Shown one piece after another: positions 19,819-26,441 of a stretch of DNA of 47,729 bases. Position numbers and translations under genes: made by a program. Numbering within the stretch: position 1 is the stretch's first letter; each line of letters starts with the position of its first letter. Location of the stretch: positions 1 through 47,729 of the forward strand of contig CAYLZO010000008.1 of the NCBI GenBank assembly GCA_964387775.1, given 5' to 3'. Below the pieces are notes generated by a model that made no database searches, was not told the DNA's origin, and worked only from the letters and a program-made list of their open reading frames with translations. This DNA comes from CAYLZO01 sp964387775. GTDB lineage: Bacteria > Chloroflexota > Anaerolineae > JAAYZQ01.

Positions 19819-20097
19819 ATGAGTGACGAACACAAACAGGCGATTCTGAACCGATTGAGAAGCATCGAGGGACACGTGCGGGGCATTCAGCGCATGGTGG
19901 ACAAAGATGCCTATTGCATTGACGTCATCAAACAAAGCCTTGCCGTGCAGCGTGCCCTGGAAAAGATGAATGCCCTGGTCCTGGAGCGCCACCTGGAAAC
20001 TTGCGTGACCACGGCCATTCGAGGCGACGACGCGGCTGAACGGGAGCGGGTCATCGACGAGATTTTGAGTGTATTCGAGACGACGGGCAAGATGTGA
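19819..20097 (+). CDS. csoR: CsoR-type copper-sensing repressor
   Basis: A 92-residue all-helical DUF156/CsoR protein (ILNRLRSIEGHVRGIQRMV). The Cu(I)-binding triad of the copper sensors is intact: C33 (AYCID), H58 and C62 (RHLETC). In the known family, Cu(I) binding releases DNA and derepresses copper export genes. This fits its position in front of a CopZ-like chaperone and CopA, with an operator palindrome at 19774. ATG 19819 gives the usual family length; ATG 19804 in the same frame would add five residues. Confidence 0.9.
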   Translation: MSDEHKQAILNRLRSIEGHVRGIQRMVDKDAYCIDVIKQSLAVQRALEKMNALVLERHLETCVTTAIRGDDAAERERVIDEILSVFETTGKM

Positions 20098-20099
20098 GA

Positions 20100-20128
20100 G
20101 CGTGATGCGTGATGCGTGATGCGTGATA
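20100..20128. repeat. Short-word tandem repeat, GTGATGC type
   Basis: Four consecutive copies of the heptamer GTGATGC (last one degenerate) right after the csoR stop, followed by AGCACGTATC. Same word family as at 5373 and 32155. Confidence 0.7.
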
Positions 20129-20159
20129 CAGCACGTATCTAAGAGAAAGGGAGCGAAAC

Positions 20160-20363
20160 GTGGAGACGATTACTTTGAGTATTCCGAATATTAGCTGTAA
20201 TCACTGCGTGATGACGGCAAAACGGGAGGCCGGGTTCGTGGCCGGTGCCGAATTTGTCAGCGGTGACGTCGAGGGCAAACGGGCTACGTTCAAGGTCGAG
20301 GGCGACGAGTCATTGGCCTCGCTCAAGGAGACCTTGGCCGAAGCCGGCTACCCAGTTGCGTAG
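20160..20363 (+). CDS. CopZ-like HMA-domain copper chaperone
   Basis: A 67-residue single heavy-metal-associated domain. The metal loop reads ISCNHCVMTAKRE, giving a CxxC (CNHC) with both cysteines present, and the end GYPVA is the usual last strand of HMA domains. Such proteins hand Cu(I) to CopA in the cytoplasm. Start GTG 20160 with AAAGGGAG 7-14 bases before it. It sits between csoR and copA, so the three likely form one copper-responsive unit. Confidence 0.88.
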   Translation: METITLSIPNISCNHCVMTAKREAGFVAGAEFVSGDVEGKRATFKVEGDESLASLKETLAEAGYPVA

Positions 20364-20366
20364 GGA

Positions 20367-20439
20367 ATCAGGTAACAGGTACCAGGTATCAGGGCTTCTT
20401 TGAGTCCGCCCGATACCCGATACCCGATTTCCTGATACC
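20367..20439. repeat. Short-word hairpin repeat, CAGGTAYC type
   Basis: The left arm contains ATCAGGTAACAGGTACC and CAGGTATCAGG; the right arm has CCCGATACCCGATACCCGA and CCTGATACC. The arms are largely complementary around a loop near GCTTCTTTGAGT. It fills the gap between the chaperone and copA. Confidence 0.6.
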
Positions 20440-20445
20440 GCAGCT

Positions 20446-22923
20446 ATGGACACAAAACAAGTAAGCTTGCCTGTCACGGGCATGACCTGTGCCAACTGCT
20501 CGCTGACCATCGAGCGCAACCTGAAGCGCCTGACCGGCGTCGAAGAGGCGGCGGTGAATCTGGCGACGGAAAAGGCGTCGGTTGTCTATGATCCTGCGGT
20601 CGTCAAAGAGAACGACTTTCTTGCGCTCATCCGCGACATCGGGTATGATGTTGCGACGGCCAAAGCCGAGCTGCCCATCACGGGCATGACGCGGGTCGGC
20701 GGCCCGGACGCCAATTTCGCAAATACGATTGAACGAACCTTAAAACGATTGGACGGCGTAGTCGAGGCCAACGCCGACTTTGCCAGCGACGCGCCAGTGG
20801 CCAGCGTCGAGTATCTTCCGGGGACCATCAGCTTGGCTGCCATTCAGCAGGCCATCCGCGACGTAGGCTACGATGTGGTCGTGCCCGGTGAGGGAGACAC
20901 GGCCGAAGACGTGGAGCGGGCCGCCCGCCAGGCCGAGATCCGCGACCAAACTCGCAAGTTTTGGGTCGGCGTGGCCTTTGCCCTGCCGCTCTTTTTGATG
21001 AGCATGGCCCGCGACTTTGGCCTGTTGGGCGATTGGGCCCACGCCGCCTGGGTCAACTGGCTCTTTTTGGCCCTGGCGACACCGGTGCAATTCTACGTCG
21101 GCTGGGACTATTACGTGGGCGGCTTCAAGAGCCTGCGGGCCGGCTCGGCCAACATGGACGTGCTCGTCGCCATGGGCTCGTCAGCCGCGTACTTTTATAG
21201 TCTAGCCGTATTGGTCTTCCCGAGCCTCGGCGGCCACGTCTATTTTGAAACCTCGGCCGTCATCATCACCCTCATCAAGCTGGGCAAGATGCTGGAGGCC
21301 CGGGCCAAGGGCCAGACGTCGGAGGCGATCAAGAAGCTGATGGGCCTCCGCCCCAAGACGGCCCGCGTGATCCGCCCCTCGACCGGGCTCGGGACAGGTG
21401 ATGGCGAAGAGATGGACGTGCCCATCGAGTCGGTCCGGCTCGGGGACGTGGTGCTGGTCCGTCCCGGCGAGCGCGTGCCTGTAGACGGCATCGTCACGGA
21501 GGGCCACTCGGCCGTGGACGAGTCGATGCTCACCGGCGAGAGCCTGCCGGTGGACAAGCGTCCCGGCAGTGAGGTGGTCGGCGGGACCATCAACAAGCAG
21601 GGCTTGCTCAAGTTCGAGGCGACCCGGGTCGGCGCCCAGACGGCCCTGGCCCAGATCATCCGCCTCGTCGAGGAGGCGCAGGGCTCCAAGGCGCCCATCC
21701 AGCGCCTGGCCGACCAGGTGTCGGGCGTGTTCGTGCCGGTGGTCATTGGCATCGCCACGCTGACGTTCCTGGCCTGGCTCGTCATCGGCGGGGTGGGATT
21801 CACCCAGGCCATGATCTTTATGGTCGCCGTGCTGGTGATCGCCTGCCCCTGCGCGCTGGGCCTGGCCACGCCGACGGCCATCATGGTTGGCACGGGCAAG
21901 GGCGCCGAAAACGGCATCCTGTTCAAAAACAGCGAGGCATTGGAACGCGCCCATGAGCTCAAGACCGTCGTGCTGGACAAGACGGGGACCATCACCCGCG
22001 GCGAGCCGGCGCTGACCGACGTGGTGGCCGGAAATCCGGGGTCTGGGGACCCTGATTGGCTGCTCCGCCTGGCGGCATCGGCCGAGCGGGGCTCGGAGCA
22101 CCCGCTGGGCGAGGCCATCGTCCGTGCGGCGGAGGCCAAGGGCCTGGTGCTCAGCGAACCCGAAGCCTTTGAGGCCGTGACCGGCCAGGGGATCGCCGCG
22201 ACGGTAGAGGGGCAGCCGGTTCTGGTCGGCTCCCGGCGGCTGTTGGAGAGCCGGGACGTCGTGCTCGACGGCTTTGACGCCGAGCTCGCTCGCCTGGAGG
22301 AAGAGGCCAAGACGGCCATGTTGGTTGCCGTCGACGGCCAGGCCGCCGGGGTGGTGGCCGTGGCCGACACGGTCAAGGCCGGCTCGCTAGACGCCATCCG
22401 CCAGATGAAGGCGCTGGGCCTGGAAGTGATCATGATCACGGGCGACAACCGGCGCACGGCCGAGGCCATCGGTGAAGAGGTGGGCCTCGACCGGGTGGTG
22501 GCCGAAGTGCTGCCCGGCGACAAGGCGGCCCAGGTTCGGGCGCTCCAGGAGCAGTCCGAGGGGCTGGTGGGCATGGTCGGCGACGGCATCAACGACGCGC
22601 CGGCCCTGGCCCAGGCCGACGTGGGCATCGCCATCGGCACCGGGACCGACGTAGCCATGGCCGCCGCCGACGTGACGCTGATGAGCGGCGACCTGCACGG
22701 TGTGCCCCGGGCCATCGCTCTCAGCCGGGCGACGATGCGGACCATCAAACAGAACCTGTTCTGGGCATTCTTTTACAACGTCGTCCTGATCCCGCTGGCG
22801 GCCGGGGCCTTCTATCCCTGGCTCGGCATTCGTCTGCATCCGGTCATCGCTGCCGGGGCCATGGCCTTTAGCAGCATCTTTGTCGTGACCAATTCACTGC
22901 GCTTGCGGCGTGCCGGATTCTAG
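20446..22923 (+). CDS. copA: P1B-type Cu(I)-exporting ATPase
   Basis: An 825-residue copper pump. The first N-terminal HMA domain (about 4-70) has GMTCANCS. The second (about 72-145) keeps the fold text (GMTRVGGPDANFANTIERTL) but has lost its CxxC, so it probably no longer binds copper. Then come membrane helices, actuator motif LTGESLP, the CPC metal site in the membrane (C467-P468-C469, CPCALGLATPTAIM), phosphorylation D511 (DKTGTITRGE), the SEHPLGEAIV nucleotide site, GDGINDAPALAQADVGIAIG, and two final helices. It exports Cu(I) across the cytoplasmic membrane. It follows csoR and the chaperone and directly precedes the Sec-DsbA lipoprotein. Confidence 0.96.
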   Translation: MDTKQVSLPVTGMTCANCSLTIERNLKRLTGVEEAAVNLATEKASVVYDPAVVKENDFLALIRDIGYDVATAKAELPITGMTRVGGPDANFANTIERTLKRLDGVVEANADFASDAPVASVEYLPGTISLAAIQQAIRDVGYDVVVPGEGDTAEDVERAARQAEIRDQTRKFWVGVAFALPLFLMSMARDFGLLGDWAHAAWVNWLFLALATPVQFYVGWDYYVGGFKSLRAGSANMDVLVAMGSSAAYFYSLAVLVFPSLGGHVYFETSAVIITLIKLGKMLEARAKGQTSEAIKKLMGLRPKTARVIRPSTGLGTGDGEEMDVPIESVRLGDVVLVRPGERVPVDGIVTEGHSAVDESMLTGESLPVDKRPGSEVVGGTINKQGLLKFEATRVGAQTALAQIIRLVEEAQGSKAPIQRLADQVSGVFVPVVIGIATLTFLAWLVIGGVGFTQAMIFMVAVLVIACPCALGLATPTAIMVGTGKGAENGILFKNSEALERAHELKTVVLDKTGTITRGEPALTDVVAGNPGSGDPDWLLRLAASAERGSEHPLGEAIVRAAEAKGLVLSEPEAFEAVTGQGIAATVEGQPVLVGSRRLLESRDVVLDGFDAELARLEEEAKTAMLVAVDGQAAGVVAVADTVKAGSLDAIRQMKALGLEVIMITGDNRRTAEAIGEEVGLDRVVAEVLPGDKAAQVRALQEQSEGLVGMVGDGINDAPALAQADVGIAIGTGTDVAMAAADVTLMSGDLHGVPRAIALSRATMRTIKQNLFWAFFYNVVLIPLAAGAFYPWLGIRLHPVIAAGAMAFSSIFVVTNSLRLRRAGF

Positions 22924-22962
22924 ATCGTCCCAAGCTGTTATTGAAAGGGGAAGTGGTTACAC

Positions 22963-23006
22963 GTTGACTGATGGGGGTGGGCAAAACCCCACCCCCATCA
23001 GTCAAC
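22963..23006. repeat. Perfect 19-bp inverted repeat flanked by 11-base direct repeats
   Basis: GTTGACTGATGGGGGTGGG is followed by a 6-base loop and its exact complement. No T run follows. TTGAAAGGGGA occurs on both sides (22941-22951 and 23020-23030). It could be a terminator or attenuator between copA and the selenoprotein gene, or the trace of a small insertion with target duplication. Confidence 0.75.
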
Positions 23007-23033
23007 ATCTTGCCGCTACTTGAAAGGGGAGGA

Positions 23034-24887
23034 ATGAAGAGATATAGCTGGTTAGTACTGTGGGTTGTCGCCGCGTTGCTGGTGGCGGCCTGTGGGCCGA
23101 GCATGGTCACGCCGACGCCGGACGAAGGTGTCACGGTCGGCAATACTGAGACGGCGGCCCCCACCCAAGAGTCGCCCGCGGAGACGGCTCCCGAGGCCAC
23201 TCAGGAGGAGGGTCCGGAGCCACCGCCGGAGCGGCTGGTGAGCGAGGATGATTGGCGCGTGCTCGGCTCGCCCGAGGCGCCGGTGACCATCGTCGAGTAT
23301 TCTGACTTTCAATGACCGTACTGCCTCCGATACGTCCGTGAGACGTTTCCGCAGATTGAATCGACGTACATTGAGAGTGGTCAGGTTCAGTACATCTTTC
23401 GACACTTCCCCCTGAACTCGATCCATCCCCAGGCCCAGAAGGCGGCCGAGGCCGCCGAGTGCGCGGGCGAACAGGGTCAGTTTTGGGAGATGCACGACGC
23501 GCTTTTTGACAGCCAGCAGGAATGGGCCGGCCAGCAGACCGCGGTCCAGGTCTTTAAGGGCTTGGCGGGGGATCTGGGGCTCGATCAGGTCCGGTTCGAC
23601 GCCTGCCTGGACAACGGCGACTATGCGGGCAAGGTCCAGGCTGATTTGCAGGAGGGGGTCGGCCAGGGCGTGACCGGCACGCCGGCCTTTCGCATCAACG
23701 GCGCCGAGTTGTCGGGCGCCCAGCCCTTCACGGCCTTCCAGCAGCAGATCGAGTATTACCTGGCAGGCGGCCAGCCGCCCAGCCTGGAAGTGGCAGCCGA
23801 CAGCTACCGCAGCCTGGGCGAGCCGGACGCGCCGGTGGTGCTCACCGAGTTCTCGGACTTTCAGTGACCGGCTTGCGGCCAAGTCGCCCGTGAGGTGATT
23901 CCAGAAATAATCGAGCGCTACGTCGAGACCGGCCTGGTCCGCTACGTGTACCGCGAGTTCCCGTTGCCTTCCCTGCATCCGAACGCTCCGAAGGCTTCGG
24001 AGGCGGCCGTCTGTGCCGGACAGCAGGACCGCTACTGGGAGATGAACGAGAAGCTATTCGAGACGGCGGCCGAGTGGGGCGCCCAAGGCGTCGATCCGGC
24101 CCCCTTCCTCAAGGGGTACGCCAAGGAGCTGGGCCTGGATATGGCGGCCTTTGACGAGTGCCTGGACTCGGGGGCTGCGGCCTCGGCCGTCCAGGGAGAT
24201 CTATTGGTTGCTCAATCCTTGGGTTTGAGAGGCACGCCTAGTTTCTTTGTGAACGATCTACAGATCCCGTTCAATGTGCCGATTACTGTTGACTCCTTGG
24301 GTTTCCTCATCAAGTATCTAGCTGCCGGGGGAGACCAGCCGGAAGTTCTGCCGGCTGGAGAGGATTGGCACGTGCGAGGGAATCGGCAGACGGCGCAAGT
24401 CGCCGTGGTGGCTTTTACCAACTATGCCAGCCCCGAGTCGGCGCAGCATGCCCTGGAGGTATTGCCTGGCCTGGCCGAGATGTACATCGACTCAGATACA
24501 CTGGTTTATATCCTTTATCCCTGGGCGGAAAGCATCGATAGCCCTGGGGGGCAGGCGGCACTCGCGGCCGAGTGTGCGGGGGAGCAGGACAAGCCCTGGG
24601 AGATGTACACTCAACTCTTTGAGGAACAGGATACTTGGCTGGGGGCAGACGAGCCCCGCTCACTGTTCATCGACTACGCTCAGGACTTGGACCTGGACAC
24701 GGACGTGTTTGAAGCATGCCTCGATTCCGACGCGGTGGCACTGCGCGTGCATGAAGGGGGCGCTCTTGCAGTCCTCTTTGGCATCGACAGCGCGCCGGCC
24801 TATGTGCTCAACGACAGGCAGGGGCCGCGCCGATTGTCGACCCTGGAGGAGTTTGTGGAAGCTATCGAAGCAGTTCTTAATCAATAG
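23034..24887 (+). CDS. Triple-DsbA-domain selenoprotein lipoprotein with two in-frame UGA (Sec) codons
   Basis: One uninterrupted frame of 618 codons except for two TGA codons at 23313 and 23865, each at the first Cys of a DsbA CPxC motif. Reading TGA as selenocysteine (U) gives a 617-residue protein: lipoprotein signal (LLVAAC, Cys 23), Thr/Glu/Pro-rich spacer, DsbA-like domain 1 (about 66-243, YSDFQUPYC, U94/C97, cis-Pro GTPAF), domain 2 (about 250-440, FSDFQUPACG, U278/C281, GTPSF) and domain 3 (about 445-617), where the same site reads YASPESAQ (S466/S469), so it is redox-dead. Each domain repeats AAxCAGxQxxxWEM. AAGGGGAGGA precedes ATG 23034. It should act outside the membrane as a thiol/selenol oxidoreductase; its neighbours (CopA, cytochrome c maturation) suggest a role with copper or apocytochrome thiols. 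No sel genes are in the window. A double nonsense mutation at exactly these two sites is the less likely alternative. Confidence 0.85.
23313..23315 (+). other. In-frame UGA, predicted selenocysteine 94
   Basis: TGA in the context YSDFQ-UGA-PYCLRYV, the exact place of the first Cys of a DsbA-like CPYC motif. The coding text continues in frame without any other stop. Confidence 0.85.
23316..23354 (+). promoter_or_regulatory. Candidate bacterial SECIS hairpin 1
   Basis: Downstream of the UGA, CTGC (23321-23324) pairs with GCAG (23351-23354), and GATACGT (23329-23335) with ACGTTTC (23343-23349) with one U-U mismatch. The apical loop is CCGUGAG (23336-23342), 20 bases after the UGA. Position and G/U-containing loop fit the bacterial SECIS type read by SelB. 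Confidence 0.65.
23865..23867 (+). other. In-frame UGA, predicted selenocysteine 278
   Basis: TGA in the context FSDFQ-UGA-PACGQVA, again the first Cys of a DsbA-like CPAC motif. The frame is open on both sides and the same as at the first UGA. Confidence 0.85.
23877..23902 (+). promoter_or_regulatory. Candidate bacterial SECIS hairpin 2
   Basis: AGTCGC (23882-23887) pairs with GTGATT (23895-23900) including two G-U pairs. GG (23877-23878) can pair with CC (23901-23902) around a small bulge. The loop CCGUGAG (23888-23894) is identical in sequence and in distance from the UGA (20 bases) to hairpin 1. Confidence 0.65.
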
Positions 24888-24993
24888 TCCGCCAGGCCTG
24901 CCGGGTAACCACCCGAAAGGGGCCGGGATGCTTGGAACCCCCTGGACTATGTGCAGTCCCGGAGGTTCTAGCCGCAACCAAAGCGACCGAATT

Positions 24994-25893
24994 ATGAAGC
25001 GACTGGTTTTGATTACATTTTATCTGGCGTTGCTGGTGGGGCCGGTTCGAGCCCAGGAGGTCCCTCCCCTGTCCAGCGTCGAGATCTCGCTCTGGCCGGA
25101 GTTTGACCGGCCAGAGATGCTCGTGATCTATAGCGGGCTCTTTGCCGCCGGGACCTCGCCGCCCTCGCCGGTCGAGATCCGGATTCCGGCCAGTGTCGGT
25201 TCACCGACGGCGGTGGCCTATATCAGCCCCGAGGGGCAGCTTCTTAACCAGCAATACACCACCCGCGTCGAGGGGGATTCACTGGTGATCTCCTTCGAGT
25301 TGGCGGCCCAGGGCTTTCACGTCGAATATTATGCGCCCTTGGCCATCGACGAGGCGGGCCGGCGTTCCTTCACGTTCGAGTACACGGCGGACTATGCCGT
25401 GGAGACACTGGCCCTGAAGGTCCAGGTGCCGCCCACGTCCGAGAATTATATGCTCGAGCCGGAGGCGGACTCGGTGGCAGAAGAGTCCGACGGGCTGGTC
25501 TATCATCGCGCCACGGTGGGGCCATTGGCCCCGGGGGAGACACGGACCTGGACCGTTTCCTACGACAAGTCGGGTGAGGCTTTGACGAACGAGATCTTTG
25601 CTCAGGAGGAGAGCCAGGCGGGGGCGCCTGGCTCCGGTGCGTCGGGGGAGGATAATACGGCCGTTCTCCTCTTTGCCGTCGCCTTTGTCGCGCTGGTGGC
25701 CGTGGGCGGGGCTGCCTTCTGGCTGGGCAAGCAGACCCAGGCTGCGCCCGAACCGGTGCCCCAGCAGCGCAGCGAGCGGCGAGGCAGTGGCCGGGGCGCG
25801 GGTGCAGCGGTTTTTTTCTGCCATCAGTGCGGCGCGCAGTTGCGGGCCGACGCCGAGTTCTGCCACAAGTGTGGCGCAGAAGTGAGAGAATAG
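24994..25893 (+). CDS. Membrane-anchored secreted domain with cytoplasmic zinc ribbon
   Basis: A 299-residue protein: signal peptide (about 1-20, VRA-QE), an extracytoplasmic beta-rich domain (about 22-200; LSSVEISLWPEFDRPEMLVI), one membrane helix (about 224-246; AVLLFAVAFVALVAVGGAAFW), then a basic linker and a C-terminal zinc ribbon with four cysteines (FCHQCGAQ and FCHKCGAEV). The function is unknown. It lies between the selenoprotein and ccmE, and the 28400/28761 pair further down shows the same parts split over two genes, so it is probably an accessory factor of this cytochrome c maturation locus. ATG 24994 is the start that gives a clean signal peptide; there is no strong ribosome binding site. 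Confidence 0.7.
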   Translation: MKRLVLITFYLALLVGPVRAQEVPPLSSVEISLWPEFDRPEMLVIYSGLFAAGTSPPSPVEIRIPASVGSPTAVAYISPEGQLLNQQYTTRVEGDSLVISFELAAQGFHVEYYAPLAIDEAGRRSFTFEYTADYAVETLALKVQVPPTSENYMLEPEADSVAEESDGLVYHRATVGPLAPGETRTWTVSYDKSGEALTNEIFAQEESQAGAPGSGASGEDNTAVLLFAVAFVALVAVGGAAFWLGKQTQAAPEPVPQQRSERRGSGRGAGAAVFFCHQCGAQLRADAEFCHKCGAEVRE

Positions 25894-25931
25894 AATCGAT
25901 AGTAGGTGATTACTTTTTTTGAGGTGAGAAA

Positions 25932-26324
25932 ATGTCTTCAACGATGAAATTTCTGGTCGGTGGTGTCGTCGTGGCTGTGGTCATCGGCGTCTTGATCGTG
26001 ACCAGTTTCTCCGGCTCGACGAGCGACTATCTGAGCGTCGCCGAGGCCAAGGCCCTGGCGGCCGAGCAGCCGCGCGATTCCCGCGTTGCGGGCGAGATCG
26101 TGGAAGATTCGGTCGAGTACAATACCCGTGAGTTGCACCTGACCTTCGAGATCCGCGACGAGACCGGCACACTGCCTATTTCCTATCACGGTCCCCAGCC
26201 CGATATGCTGGTGGACGCCGTGGAGGCAGTGGCCATCGGCAAGTACGATCCCGAGGCCCAGGTGTTCGAGGCCGACCAACTGCTGATGAAGTGCCCGTCC
26301 AAGTACGAGGAGAGTGGTCAGTGA
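25932..26324 (+). CDS. ccmE: Cytochrome c maturation protein CcmE (Cys-type haem chaperone)
   Basis: A 130-residue protein with an N-terminal membrane anchor (about 7-28) and an OB-fold domain (LTFEIRDETGTLPISYHGPQPDML, AVAIGKYDPEAQVFEADQLLMKCPSKYE). The haem-attachment residue of classical CcmE is His in HxxxY. Here the motif is C121-P-S-K-Y125, the CxxxY variant described in some sulfate reducers, archaea and other bacteria, which binds haem through Cys. GAGGTGAG precedes ATG 25932. It receives haem through CcmC and passes it to CcmF, both encoded downstream. Confidence 0.92.
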   Translation: MSSTMKFLVGGVVVAVVIGVLIVTSFSGSTSDYLSVAEAKALAAEQPRDSRVAGEIVEDSVEYNTRELHLTFEIRDETGTLPISYHGPQPDMLVDAVEAVAIGKYDPEAQVFEADQLLMKCPSKYEESGQ

Positions 26325-26420
26325 GTAGTGGGTGGTGGATAGTAATCCGTGCAGGAGTCTCAAGCGTTGAAAGTGGGGCATCCCTGGCAACTGACCGCTA
26401 GCCACTGATCACCAACCACC
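26313..26420. repeat. Short-word hairpin repeat, CAGTGA type
   Basis: Left arm AGTGGTCAGTGAGTAGTGG plus GTGGTGG (26313-26343) and right arm CTGACCGCTAGCCACTGATC plus ACCAACCACC (26389-26420) are partly complementary. The left arm includes the ccmE stop codon. Confidence 0.55.
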
Positions 26421-26441
26421 GATCATGATGGAGGGAATTGT

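Noticed and set aside
20100..20128. CRISPR-like or other array in the GTGATGC repeats
   Set aside because: The unit is only 7 bases, there are no spacers, and no cas genes are nearby.
22963..23006. Simple rho-independent terminator after copA
   Set aside because: The stem is perfect but no T run follows and the hairpin is flanked by direct repeats, so I list it as a repeat of unknown role rather than a terminator.
23313..23867. UGA decoded as tryptophan (alternative genetic code)
   Set aside because: Other genes here (for example copA neighbours ccmF, ccmA, coaE) end cleanly at TGA with coupled starts, Trp is written TGG throughout, and Trp is not expected at the DsbA catalytic Cys.
23034..24887. 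Reading the selenoprotein locus as a pseudogene or as three separate genes
   Set aside because: All three parts are in one frame, no frameshift or other stop is present, the two TGAs hit only the catalytic Cys positions, and parts two and three lack starts with ribosome binding sites and signal peptides.
25030..25060. tRNA-like GGTTCGAGCC text
   Set aside because: It lies in the signal-peptide part of the gene at 24994 and no cloverleaf arms can be drawn around it.
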